Of a DNA stretch of 64,000 nucleotides, positions 1 to 8,127 are shown piece by piece. Within the stretch, counting starts at the first letter, position 1, and each line of letters begins with the position of its first letter. The notes beneath the pieces were generated by a model that saw only the letters and a list, made by a program, of their open reading frames with translations, was not told the origin of the DNA and did not search any database. A program made the translations under genes and the position numbers. This stretch comes from SXOA01 sp046593355 (GTDB lineage: Bacteria; Planctomycetota; Planctomycetia; Pirellulales; Pirellulaceae): positions 8,916 through 72,915 of the forward strand of contig JBKJNY010000141.1 in NCBI GenBank assembly GCA_046593355.1, in the 5' to 3' direction.

Positions 1-695
1 GCCATCGGCTTGCCCGGCTGTCGGTTGACCAGCCGCATCGCCTCTCCGACCTGGTGGCAATGGATGCAGCTCTGGACGACGTTTTTTGCCTTATAGTCGA
101 GCTTGGAGTTGAATTTCCCCTTGAGACGGGGGAACTCCTCGGGAACCTTGATCGCCACGGCGGGGCCGCGCTTGGCGGCAAACAGCGACTTGTTGGCCGG
201 ATAGCCCTTGTGGAGCGCGAGCGCTCCCTCGAGGGCTGCCCCGAATCCTTCCACCGAGACATCGGCGTCTGACTCGGTCTGGTCCGACCGCGTGCCAAAA
301 CGACCGTAAATGGTCTGGTCGGCATTCAGGAAAAACGCCGCCATCGATTGGTCGTAATCGAACTGAAACAAGGACAAATCCATCCCATTGGCATGGACGA
401 CTCGGACCCGCACAAACTCATCGAGCAGCTTTTGCACCGCCCCATCCTTCGCTACCACCTGCGAATCAAGCTGTGCACAGGCTTCGCACGGAATGCAGCG
501 GAAAATCACTAGCAGCGGCTTGCCCGTCTTCTTGGCCTCCGCGATTCCCTGAGGCAGGTCGTTATAAATCCACCGCCCCGCCTCCTCGACATTCTTGCGG
601 TCGTTGCGGACCTTTGTCTCCCGGTCCTGGGCACGGAGTGAATCCGCCAGCACAAGGCTAAAGGCGAAAACAGACAGCAGCGTCAAAGTTCGCAT
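1..695 (-). CDS. Exported thioredoxin-fold protein, C-terminus outside window (Trx7/PDZ-like)
   Basis: Open from ATG at 695 to the window edge with no stop (231 codons seen). A GGGGA-type ribosome site lies just upstream. The start MRTLTLLSVFAFSLVLADSL is a signal peptide, so the protein is probably periplasmic. Residues about 50-75 read KKTGKPLLVIFRCIPCEACA, a thioredoxin_7-type strand followed by a CIPCEAC cysteine cluster. Near the end of the visible part is CIHCHQVGEA, a CxxCH motif that could bind heme c or be a second redox centre. Planctomycetes have a family with an N-terminal Trx7 domain and a C-terminal PDZ domain, some members being selenoproteins. This gene fits the first half, but the PDZ part would lie left of the window and cannot be seen. 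Confidence 0.7.
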   Translation of the reverse strand, partial: MRTLTLLSVFAFSLVLADSLRAQDRETKVRNDRKNVEEAGRWIYNDLPQGIAEAKKTGKPLLVIFRCIPCEACAQLDSQVVAKDGAVQKLLDEFVRVRVVHANGMDLSLFQFDYDQSMAAFFLNADQTIYGRFGTRSDQTESDADVSVEGFGAALEGALALHKGYPANKSLFAAKRGPAVAIKVPEEFPRLKGKFNSKLDYKAKNVVQSCIHCHQVGEAMRLVNRQPGKPM

Positions 696-914
696 AGGAG
701 TCCCCCAAGGCGAGAATACTGAAAACGGAAATCTCTTGCCAATCGAGCATTATTGTACCCGCCCTCGCGTGCCAGTTTCTAGCGGATGCAGGCCATGAAA
801 AGGGGCTTTCGTGCGCGGGCGGTAGTGAGGAGGCGCTGAGTGTACTGAGTACTCAGTACGCAGTACCGCACCGACTCGTAACGCTCCTTGTCTCCTGTTC
901 CCTGTCTCCTGTCC

Positions 915-2156
915 CTACTTCTTTCCCTCCACCTTCTTCAGGCTGATCTTGTCGAATGAGGCGGAGCCGGTGGCGCCGAAGAGGCCGATGCGGAAGATGC
1001 CTTCGCGGGCGGCGAGGGGGATGTCGAAGGTTTTGGTTTCCTCGTGCCAGTCGCTGGTGCCGAGGAAGGGGCCCATGACCTGCATCCCCAGGTCGCGCCG
1101 CTGGTCGTCGTAGAGGGTGAACATGATATAGCACGACTCGCCCTCTTCCTCGCCGCGGGCCACGTCCTTGGTCTTGAGCTGGGCCGTGACCTTGAGCTGC
1201 TTCACCTTGCGGCCGTCGACGCCAAACCCTTGCAACAGGTGGGCGGAGACGCCCGGCTCCTGGTTGGTGAAGCTGACGAAGTGCTCGCCGTCGGGGGCCT
1301 TGGGATCGGTCTCCCACTTGACGTGTTTTTCGTAGTACCAGCCGGGCTGGGCCCCGCTGGGGAAGGCCTGTTCCTCAAAGCTGCTGTTGGCGAGGCTGGG
1401 ATTGAGCGGGTCGGGCTTCACCTTGCGGGCTTCCTCCGCCTTGCCGGTCATCGGCACGAACAGCGTGGGGAGCAGGGCCTCGGATTCCAGCTTGCCGTCC
1501 TTCTTGCGGAAGAGGTAGAGCGTTTGCTCGTACCGCTCGCCGACGGGGACCACCATCAGCCCCCCTTCCTTGAGCTGGTCGATGAGCGGCTGCGGGGCTT
1601 TCTCGGGGGAGCAGGTGACGATAATCTTGTCGAAGGGGGCGTGCTCTTCCCAGCCGAGGTAGCCGTCGCCCACTTTCGTCGTGACGTTGTCGTACCCCAA
1701 TCGCTTCAGCACCCTGGCGGCATTCTTGCCGAGCGACTCCACGATCTCGATGCTGTAGACGTGCTTGACGAGCGGACTGAGCACCGCCGCCTGGTAGCCG
1801 CTGCCGGTGCCGATTTCCAGGACCTTGTCGGTGGGCCGCGGGTCGATCGACTGCGTCATGTAGGCGACGATGAAAGGGGACGAGATGGTCTGCTTGTCGC
1901 CGATGGGGATGGCTTTGTCGAAATAGGCCTCGCGGCGGTATCTGAGTTCCACGAACTCATGCCGAGGAGTGGCGAGCATCGCTTTGATGACCCGCTGATC
2001 CTTCACCCCCGAGCCGATGACGACCTCTTCCACCATCCGTTTGCGGGCCTGCTCGAACTGGGTGCGCGTTTGAGCGGCCGCAGGGGATGAGAACGAACCG
2101 CCCAGGAATGTTAAGGCGAGAGCGGTTGCGAAAGTCCCAACAAAGGTGCGTGCCAT
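915..2156 (-). CDS. pcm: Exported protein-L-isoaspartate O-methyltransferase with C-terminal beta-sandwich domain
   Basis: 413 residues. An N-terminal signal peptide (about residues 1-28, ending SSPAAAQ) is followed by a complete PCMT fold. The family stretch ISSPFIVAYMTQ (near residue 90) and the SAM-binding loop VLEIGTGSGYQ (near 115) are intact. PCMT transfers methyl from SAM to isoaspartyl residues to start their repair. Ordinary Pcm is about 210 residues. Here another 170 or so residues follow (from about 245), resembling a carbohydrate-binding-type jelly roll, with the sequence SFDKISLKKVEGKK at the end. The gene is divergent from the membrane protein gene at 2280, sharing a 120-bp intergenic region. 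Repair of exported or envelope proteins is an inference from the signal peptide. Confidence 0.88.
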   Translation of the reverse strand: MARTFVGTFATALALTFLGGSFSSPAAAQTRTQFEQARKRMVEEVVIGSGVKDQRVIKAMLATPRHEFVELRYRREAYFDKAIPIGDKQTISSPFIVAYMTQSIDPRPTDKVLEIGTGSGYQAAVLSPLVKHVYSIEIVESLGKNAARVLKRLGYDNVTTKVGDGYLGWEEHAPFDKIIVTCSPEKAPQPLIDQLKEGGLMVVPVGERYEQTLYLFRKKDGKLESEALLPTLFVPMTGKAEEARKVKPDPLNPSLANSSFEEQAFPSGAQPGWYYEKHVKWETDPKAPDGEHFVSFTNQEPGVSAHLLQGFGVDGRKVKQLKVTAQLKTKDVARGEEEGESCYIMFTLYDDQRRDLGMQVMGPFLGTSDWHEETKTFDIPLAAREGIFRIGLFGATGSASFDKISLKKVEGKK

Positions 2157-2279
2157 CGAGTTTCTCCGCGAGAATGGGCCTTCCCCTGCTGCCAGCCCGT
2201 GTGCGAACCCCTAGATTATAACGCGCGGAGTGGAGAGCAACGGTATCTTCAGGAACGAAGAAGATTCAAGGCGGCGAAC

Positions 2280-3776
2280 ATGTCCACGAGTAACACTGGC
2301 GTTCTGGTGAAGGGAGAGCTGAGCGTTTGGCACGCCATCGGTGTAGCGGTCGGCGTGCTGGCCGTCGTCGTCGGAGCTGCCCTGCTCCTGCTGCAACTGC
2401 CGGCGGGATGGTTTGTAGGGGCGGCAGGGATGGTGCTTGCGCTTTCGGTCGGCAGCGCGGCGCTCGCGCTATGGCAGCGGCGAACCTGGGTGGAGGATCT
2501 GGGAAACGGCCTCGTTGTGCGGGACCGCCAGGGCGTGCGGCAGCATCCCGATGAGCAGATCATCGCGCTGGCGCTGGAAACCAAGAAGCAGCATACGCAG
2601 GGGGAGGTCAAAGGAATCACCCGCATCTTCAAGCTCTGGCTCGATGGCACGCCAACGCCGGTCGTGATGACCAACTCCATCCGCACCGGCTACCCCGACC
2701 CGCTCGCGAATTTGATCGACCGGCTGGTGGGGACGCTGGCGGGCCGAATGAGCGACGACATCGAACGCGGCGGCAATGCGGCCGGTGACGGCTGGCGGCT
2801 GGACAAGAGTCATTTGCTGCTGGGGCCGTCGCAGGAGCAAGCCGTCCCTCTCGCGGAGCTGGTGGCCGTCGAAATCTTTGAGCAGAAGATGTGTATCTGG
2901 CGGCGGGGCCAGGACGCAGCCATCTTCAAAGCGCCGCTTGGCTCGCGCAACGCCCATCTGCTTCCGCTTTTGCTCGAGCCGCGAATGCCAAGTGCGGACG
3001 AGCGCCGGGAAGCGCCTTCATCGACCGGCCTGGGGCGGATCCTGTTCGAGCGGAAGCCGGGGGCCGTGGGCATCGGGCTGTGCGTGATTTTCGGCATCGT
3101 GGCATTCGTGGCCGGCTTCATTCTGCTGGCGGTCAACTGGCCGAAGGTGGAAGGAATCCTCTTTTGGGGAATTGCCTTGGTGGTGAGCGTGCTGTTTGCC
3201 CTCGGAGCGGTTGTCCAGCGATACATGGTTTTCCGCTGCCATGAGCGGGGAGTGTTCAAAGCAAGCCTGGTCGGCGAAAAGCTCCTGCCCTACGCCAGCG
3301 TGGCGTCATTCACCTACAGTGCGACCAAGCACTACCACAACGGCGCGTACGTGGGAACGCAGCTCGCCATGAAGTTCGAGCCGATCGCCGGCTCAGGCGC
3401 GCTGGCGATTTCCTACGGAGCGACCGTGCAAGTAGCAGACGACGACCTGGAGGAGTTGCGCGACTTCATCAGCCGCCAACTGGCGGACCGCATGGCGGAG
3501 CAGCTCTCGACCGGTCAGCCGGTGCCGTGGACGGCGAACCTGGTCTTTCAACGCGAAGGAATTCAGTACCGCCCCGCCGGCATGTTGGGTCTGGGCCGCA
3601 AAGAGCCCCACTTTCTTCCCTACGACGCTTACGGCGGCTGCAACCTGAACGAGGGCGTCTTCTATCTCTTCGTCAAGGGAAACAGCAAAGCCATCATGAC
3701 CGAGCAGTGCAACGCCGCCAACTTCTTCCCCGGCTTCTACCTGCTGCTGCTGATGACCGCGCCGAGCGAGGGGTAG
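2280..3776 (+). CDS. Membrane protein of unknown function
   Basis: 498 residues from the ATG at 2280. A longer frame reaches back to 2199, but that would run into the shared promoter region with pcm, so the MSTSNTGVLVKGE start is preferred. Two hydrophobic hairpins are visible: about residues 18-70 (GVAVGVLAVVVGAALLLL and the following segment) and about 265-320 (CVIFGIVAFVAGFILLAV and GIALVVSVLFALGAVV). Each is followed by a soluble region of roughly 190 residues, and the two soluble regions look similar in layout (both have basic strands after the membrane hairpin). This suggests an internal duplication like bacterial PH-domain membrane proteins. No family was recognised with confidence. 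Confidence 0.75.
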   Translation: MSTSNTGVLVKGELSVWHAIGVAVGVLAVVVGAALLLLQLPAGWFVGAAGMVLALSVGSAALALWQRRTWVEDLGNGLVVRDRQGVRQHPDEQIIALALETKKQHTQGEVKGITRIFKLWLDGTPTPVVMTNSIRTGYPDPLANLIDRLVGTLAGRMSDDIERGGNAAGDGWRLDKSHLLLGPSQEQAVPLAELVAVEIFEQKMCIWRRGQDAAIFKAPLGSRNAHLLPLLLEPRMPSADERREAPSSTGLGRILFERKPGAVGIGLCVIFGIVAFVAGFILLAVNWPKVEGILFWGIALVVSVLFALGAVVQRYMVFRCHERGVFKASLVGEKLLPYASVASFTYSATKHYHNGAYVGTQLAMKFEPIAGSGALAISYGATVQVADDDLEELRDFISRQLADRMAEQLSTGQPVPWTANLVFQREGIQYRPAGMLGLGRKEPHFLPYDAYGGCNLNEGVFYLFVKGNSKAIMTEQCNAANFFPGFYLLLLMTAPSEG

Positions 3777-3843
3777 TATGGTTGGCGAGATGTTAACATA
3801 GGCGAAGACAATACGTGCGAGATTCACCGCTGGAGTTCCACAG

Positions 3844-6153
3844 ATGCGATTCAAACTCTTCTTTTGCCCACTAGCGGCGTTTCTCGGCATCAGCCTTACT
3901 GCTGCGCAGCTTGCGTCCGCCGAGCCCTTGGAAATCATCACCCTCGGCGATTCCATTACCAAAGGGGTTCGCACCGGGGTTAAGCCGGAAGAGACCTTTG
4001 CCGCGCTCTTGCAGGAGGAATTGAAGAGCCGCGGGATAGATGCCCGCGTAACCAACGTCGGCGTTGGCGGCGAGCGGACCGATGGAGCGCTCGCCCGGCT
4101 GGAAAAAGATGTGCTGGCGAAGAAGCCGCGGTTGGTAACGGTGATGTATGGCACGAACGATAGCTACGTCGATAAGGGGAAGGACCAGCCGCGGCTGACC
4201 GTGGAGCAGTACCGGGCGAACCTGGCGGAGCTTGTGAAGCGGATTAAAGGTGCCGGGGCAATTCCTGTCGTGATGACGGAACCGCGGTGGGGCAAGAGTG
4301 CCAGAAACGGCGCGGGGGCGAACCCGAATGAGCTGCTGCAAGAGTATGTCGCCGCCTGCCGCGAAGTCGCCAAGGAAGCCGGAGTGCCACTGGTCGACAA
4401 CTTCGGCACTTGGACCCGGTGCGAAGCGGCCGGCCATGACATCAGCAAATGGATGACGGATGAATGCCATCCCAATCCGCTCGGCCATCGGGCGCTTACT
4501 GACGCCATCTTGCCCGTCGTCCTCGCCCAGCTTGCTCCAGCAAAGCTCTCCGATGAGCCGCCGGTGGATCTTGGCGGGGTGCTGGAAAAGCATGTGATGA
4601 TTCCCATGCGAGACGGCACGAAGCTTTCCGCCTATTTGTACTTTCCGCCCGGCGTCGGCCCCTGGCCCGTCATCCTAGAGCAGCGGTATGCCAACGGCCG
4701 CGACCCGGGCACGCGGCAGTCGTTCGCCAAGCTGGCGAGCGGAGGATATGTCACGTGCCTGGCTAACTTCCGCGGCTCGCAACTTTCGGAAGGGATCTGG
4801 GTTGGTTACCGGGCGCTTGGTTGGGGAGAGCTTAAGGACGGATATGACCTGGTGGAGTGGCTCGGCACGCAGACGTGGTCCAGCGGCCCGGTCGGCACGC
4901 TCGGCAGCTCGCAAGCGGGCTTCGCCCAGAATTTTCTGGCCGTTACGCAGCCGCCGCATCTCAAGGCCCAGTACATGATCGATACCGGCCTTTCGCTGTA
5001 CCACGAAGGCTACCGCATCGGCGGCACCACGCGGCCCGAGCGGTTCAAAACGATGGACAAAGTCTGCCGCGTGCCGGAACACAACCAGGCCCAACTCCGC
5101 GACTGGTTCGCCCACCCGGCGTACGACGCCTACTGGGCCGAAGAGGACTGCACTCGCTTCTTCGACAAAATGAACGTCCCCTGCTTCACCATCGGCAGTT
5201 GGTACGACTTCATGTCCGTCGGCTCCATTGACAGCTATGTCGGCCGCCAGCACCGCGGCGGCGAAAACTCTCGCGGCAAGCAGCAGCTTCTGCTCGGCCC
5301 GTGGCTGCACGGCCGTCAAAAGGAAATCAACAAGACCAGCGAGATGCTCTATCCCGAGAACGCGAAATTCCCAATGGAGGCCCACGCTATCCGCTGGTTC
5401 GACCATTACCTGAAAGGGATCGATAACGGCGTGGAAAAGGAGCCGACCGTCCGTTACTACGTGATGGGAGCGCTCGGCGAACCTGGCGCACCCGGCAATG
5501 AATGGCGGACTGCCGAGGACTGGCCGCTCAAGACGACCGCAACGCCTTATTACTTGCACGCCGATAAGTCGCTGACAACCGCGCCACCGAGTTCGGCAGA
5601 CGCCGGCGTCACCTTCCTGGCCGATCCACTCCATCCCGACTCCATCCCCGGAACCGGCTTCCCCGGCGCAGCCGACGCCCGGAAGTTCGAGGCCCAGGAC
5701 CAGGTTCGCACCTTCACCACGGAAGTCCTCGCGGAGCCCGTCGAGTGGACCGGCAAGGTGCAGGCCGAACTCTATGTCTCTTCCAGCGCGAAGGACACCG
5801 ATTTCATTGCGCGAGTCACTGACGTTTATCCCGACGGCCGCAGCATCCTAATCGTCGATTACGTCCGCCGCGCCCGCTATCGGGACGGCTTTGAAAAGGA
5901 AGTCTTTATGGAGCCGGACAAGGTCTACAAAGTCGCCTTCGACGTCGGCTCCCTCAGCCAGATCTTCAACAAAGGGCACCGCATCCGCGTCACCATCGCC
6001 AGCACCGGCGCTCCCTTCTTCGAACCCAACCCCAACACCGGCGAGCCGCTGGACGTGGACCCGCTGACGGCGAAGAACACCGTGGTGGCGAAGAACACCG
6101 TGTATTTGAACAAGGAGCACGCTTCGCGGATTATCGCACCGGTTGCCAAGTAG
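3844..6153 (+). CDS. Exported SGNH hydrolase fused to CocE/NonD (S15-type) hydrolase
   Basis: 769 residues. Signal peptide 1-26 (ends LASAEP). Residues about 30-235 are an SGNH/GDSL esterase: block I ITLGDSITKG, block III YGTNDS, block V DECHPNPLGH giving Ser, Asn, Asp and His. Residues about 245-769 are a CocE/NonD family serine hydrolase: the N-terminal strand VMIPMRDGTKLSAYLY, the nucleophile elbow GTLGSSQAG, an Asp/His region, and a C-terminal PepX_C-like jelly roll (LYVSSSAKDTDFIARVTDVY). Two complete esterase modules in one exported chain suggest stepwise removal of acyl groups from a polymer; the substrate is not evident. It is monocistronic, followed at once by a palindrome (6154-6231). 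Confidence 0.85.
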   Translation: MRFKLFFCPLAAFLGISLTAAQLASAEPLEIITLGDSITKGVRTGVKPEETFAALLQEELKSRGIDARVTNVGVGGERTDGALARLEKDVLAKKPRLVTVMYGTNDSYVDKGKDQPRLTVEQYRANLAELVKRIKGAGAIPVVMTEPRWGKSARNGAGANPNELLQEYVAACREVAKEAGVPLVDNFGTWTRCEAAGHDISKWMTDECHPNPLGHRALTDAILPVVLAQLAPAKLSDEPPVDLGGVLEKHVMIPMRDGTKLSAYLYFPPGVGPWPVILEQRYANGRDPGTRQSFAKLASGGYVTCLANFRGSQLSEGIWVGYRALGWGELKDGYDLVEWLGTQTWSSGPVGTLGSSQAGFAQNFLAVTQPPHLKAQYMIDTGLSLYHEGYRIGGTTRPERFKTMDKVCRVPEHNQAQLRDWFAHPAYDAYWAEEDCTRFFDKMNVPCFTIGSWYDFMSVGSIDSYVGRQHRGGENSRGKQQLLLGPWLHGRQKEINKTSEMLYPENAKFPMEAHAIRWFDHYLKGIDNGVEKEPTVRYYVMGALGEPGAPGNEWRTAEDWPLKTTATPYYLHADKSLTTAPPSSADAGVTFLADPLHPDSIPGTGFPGAADARKFEAQDQVRTFTTEVLAEPVEWTGKVQAELYVSSSAKDTDFIARVTDVYPDGRSILIVDYVRRARYRDGFEKEVFMEPDKVYKVAFDVGSLSQIFNKGHRIRVTIASTGAPFFEPNPNTGEPLDVDPLTAKNTVVAKNTVYLNKEHASRIIAPVAK

Positions 6154-6231
6154 TCCGCAGATTTCGCGGATGGACGCAGATTGCAGGCAAGATCAGGATT
6201 TTCATCTGCGTTCATCGGCGAAATCTGCGGA
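6154..6231. repeat. Imperfect palindrome directly after a stop codon
   Basis: Arms beginning tccgcagatttcgcggatg and ending tcggcgaaatctgcgga pair across about 78 bp. It starts at the base after the TAG stop of the hydrolase gene. It could form a long hairpin and act as a transcription end or mRNA stabiliser. Similar ccgcagattt / aaatctgcgg palindromes are common dispersed elements in planctomycete genomes (from memory, not checked). Confidence 0.7.
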
Positions 6232-6316
6232 CAATCGCGGGCCGGAACGGCTAATGGACCGGCCCAATGATTACGCTATACTGCGGCGAAAATCCACCAA
6301 TCCAGCGAGACGCTCC

Positions 6317-6505
6317 ATGATTCACCCAATCAGCAAATGGGTCGGCACGAACGTGTACGTGACGTTGCGAACAACGATGCCCACGCCCCTTCAAGGGAAG
6401 CTCGTGGAAGTGGATGAGTCGGGCATTCTCTTGGAATTGCCCAAAGGGCAGACGTTCATTCCCTTGACGTCGATCCTCCATATCAGTCTCCTGGATGGGG
6501 CCTGA
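6317..6505 (+). CDS. Small Sm-fold-like protein
   Basis: 62 residues from ATG 6317. The pattern of strands is that of an Sm/LSm barrel: KWVGTNVYVTLRT, then LQGKLVEVDESGILLEL, then GQTFIPLTSILHISL. The G-V-D motif between strands is like LSm/Hfq Sm1, and IPLTSI resembles the position before the last strand. Hfq's own signature is absent, and there is no N-terminal helix of Hfq length. RNA binding is inference from predicted fold only. It is followed by the small gene at 6653 on the same strand. Confidence 0.65.
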   Translation: MIHPISKWVGTNVYVTLRTTMPTPLQGKLVEVDESGILLELPKGQTFIPLTSILHISLLDGA

Positions 6506-6652
6506 GGAGTCTGCGGGGCTGGGGAATGAAGCTGGAACTCCCCTGATCTTCGCCGATTCGCTATATTCGCGGTACGAAACCGATCCCGGCGGAGAACTCT
6601 CTCCGGCGGTTTCCAGCAGGAACCATTTCTCATCAGGAAAGAGGAGCATGCC

Positions 6653-6916
6653 GTGACCAAGGAAGAGATTCTGTCCAAGTTGCAATCGGGCGAATTGTCG
6701 GTGGAGGAAGCCTCGAAGCAACTCGCCGCCCTGGAGACCAAGCGCGGCCAAATATACTGCAAGGTCAGCGAGAAGGGGGGCGTTTCCGTCTACGGCCTCG
6801 GCCGTTTCCCGATCACGCTTTACATGGAGCAATGGGACCGGCTGCTAACCTTCGCCGATGAAATCAAGTCGTTCATCGCCGCCAATAGCGGAAAATTGAA
6901 GCGGAAGGGGGAATGA
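6653..6916 (+). CDS. Small SHOCT-like helical protein
   Basis: 87 residues from GTG 6653. The GTG is chosen because a strong site (GGAAAGAGGAG) lies 5-8 bases upstream, while the nearby ATG at 6648 runs into a stop after two codons. The first 25 residues (KEEILSKLQSGELSVEEASK) match the short helical module at the N-terminus of SHOCT-like / DUF2089-C proteins, which mediates oligomerisation. The rest (YCKVSEKGGVSVYGLGRFPI) looks like a small beta domain. Similar proteins are widespread in planctomycetes; function unknown. Confidence 0.7.
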   Translation: MTKEEILSKLQSGELSVEEASKQLAALETKRGQIYCKVSEKGGVSVYGLGRFPITLYMEQWDRLLTFADEIKSFIAANSGKLKRKGE

Positions 6917-7019
6917 CACAAGTCTGAAGCGCCAGCGAACGAAAACGCTGCTTGCGTGTGTCGCATTAATTCCCGAACCCGTCGGCTGAGTTTTCCTTCG
7001 CTGGCGCTTCAGGCTTGTC
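6916..7019. repeat. Dispersed palindrome, family A, copy 1
   Basis: Left arm 6916-6941 (acaagtctgaagcgccagcg) and right arm 6994-7019 are nearly perfect reverse complements. It lies between the convergent ends of the SHOCT-like gene and trxA. Other copies are at 12543-12622, 44343-44424, 49860-49935 and 53147-53295, with a further arm pair at 54090-54470. Confidence 0.85.
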
Positions 7020-7024
7020 TAGGG

Positions 7025-7354
7025 CTACCGTGACGAGTCCAGCACGGATTGAAGCTGCGTCTTGGGGGGCATGCCGACCCACCGCTGCACGGGCTGGCCT
7101 CCCTTGAAGACGATCAGTGTGGGGATGCTCGTCACGCCGTACTCTTCCGCGGAGCCGGCATTCTCGTCGATGTTCACCTTGCCAACCTTGGCGGCCCCGA
7201 CGTTCTCCGACGCCAGCTCCTCAATCATGGGGGCAATGCGGCGGCAGGGGCCGCACCAGGGAGCCCAAAAATCCACCAGCACCGGCCCCGTGGCTTCCAG
7301 CACTTCACTCTTGAAATTCGTGTCGGTGAATTCGACGACATTCGCTCCGGCCAT
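7025..7354 (-). CDS. trxA: Thioredoxin
   Basis: 109 residues, the usual length for thioredoxin 1. It has the active site WAPWCGPCRR near residues 31-40, the buried Asp before it (VDFW), and the cis-proline loop SIPTLIVFKGG. It reduces protein disulfides in the cytoplasm, supplied by thioredoxin reductase. There is no signal peptide. It is monocistronic, with palindromic DNA just downstream. Confidence 0.95.
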   Translation of the reverse strand: MAGANVVEFTDTNFKSEVLEATGPVLVDFWAPWCGPCRRIAPMIEELASENVGAAKVGKVNIDENAGSAEEYGVTSIPTLIVFKGGQPVQRWVGMPPKTQLQSVLDSSR

Positions 7355-7477
7355 GATTCGTGTCTCCGCGGTCAGTTTCTGAAGTTGGACAATTCCTCCA
7401 CTGCCTTCATTTTACGGCAGTGGTTGGAATGTCTCGGTCTGGATGCGATTCTAAGGGGCGAACGGCGAGAGTGTCAA

Positions 7478-7663
7478 TCAACCGCAGTCAGGCGGCTGTT
7501 GACCTAACTCCCTGACAGGCTTGACTCTTGGACGCGCGACCGCACGAGATGGAGCCGCCTGGGTGGGCTTCCCTATGCGTTGTGGACACTTTTGAGAGTC
7601 TCTTATTCGAAGATGCTCTTTACAGTCGTCAAGGGCGGGTTTTGTCCAGACGATTTTCGCCAC
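7478..7663 (-). pseudogene. Remnant of a ParE/RelE-type toxin gene
   Basis: From GTG 7663 the frame reads MAKIVWTKPALDDCKEHL, which matches the usual first strand and helix of ParE/RelE toxins (AKIVWTxPALDDL). After about 16 residues the likeness stops, and the rest (RIRDSQKCPQRIG onward) does not resemble the toxin core. It overlaps the end of the antitoxin gene in a different frame, as expected for a toxin gene whose 3' part was lost. Confidence 0.5.
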
Positions 7664-7836
7664 TTGCGGACCTCGTCAATGGCTTGCTGCGTGGTGAATA
7701 CTTCCCCGGCATCCGCAGCACGAATCCCCTCTTCGACTTTGCGGCGCAGATAGAGGTGATAGCGGATGTCCTCCATCGTGCAATCGTCCGGCAAGGAATT
7801 GACGACGTTCAGGACTTGTTGCTTGAGCGTGAGCAT
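7603..7836 (-). CDS. Antitoxin-like protein, apparently orphan
   Basis: 77 residues. MLTLKQQVLNVVNSLPDDCT then MEDIRYHLYLRRKVEEGI and GEVFTTQQAIDEVRKW match a common small antitoxin family that precedes ParE toxins. A GGGAGAAAAGG ribosome site precedes the ATG. The usual stop would fall soon after the KW; here the frame runs 13 residues further into what used to be toxin sequence. With the toxin truncated it may be a leftover or may bind a toxin encoded elsewhere. Confidence 0.72.
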   Translation of the reverse strand: MLTLKQQVLNVVNSLPDDCTMEDIRYHLYLRRKVEEGIRAADAGEVFTTQQAIDEVRKWRKSSGQNPPLTTVKSIFE

Positions 7837-8127
7837 ACCTTTTCTCCCGGTGATGATATTCTACCTCCCCTGGCCGAGACTTGGAAACCGGCGGAACCCC
7901 TCACGAGCCAATGACTCGCGTCAAAAAAACGCCACGACTTTGACGCGCTCATTCTATAACCTACACTTCCCCGGCTCCGGACCGCGCACGCGCTGCGCAA
8001 GTCTAGGCTAGGATATGCTTTAGAGGGGCCCAAGAATCGGCCGGCGATTTCCCGCCAGATTGCTCGGCGGGCAGCGAATAGGCTCCTAAAGAGACGTTAG
8101 AAAACTGTTTTCCAACTGGAGACGACT

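Noticed and set aside
1044..2090. Long open frame antisense to pcm
   Set aside because: It is the complement of a clear PCMT gene in GC-rich DNA; product is Ala/Gly/Leu-rich with no family likeness.
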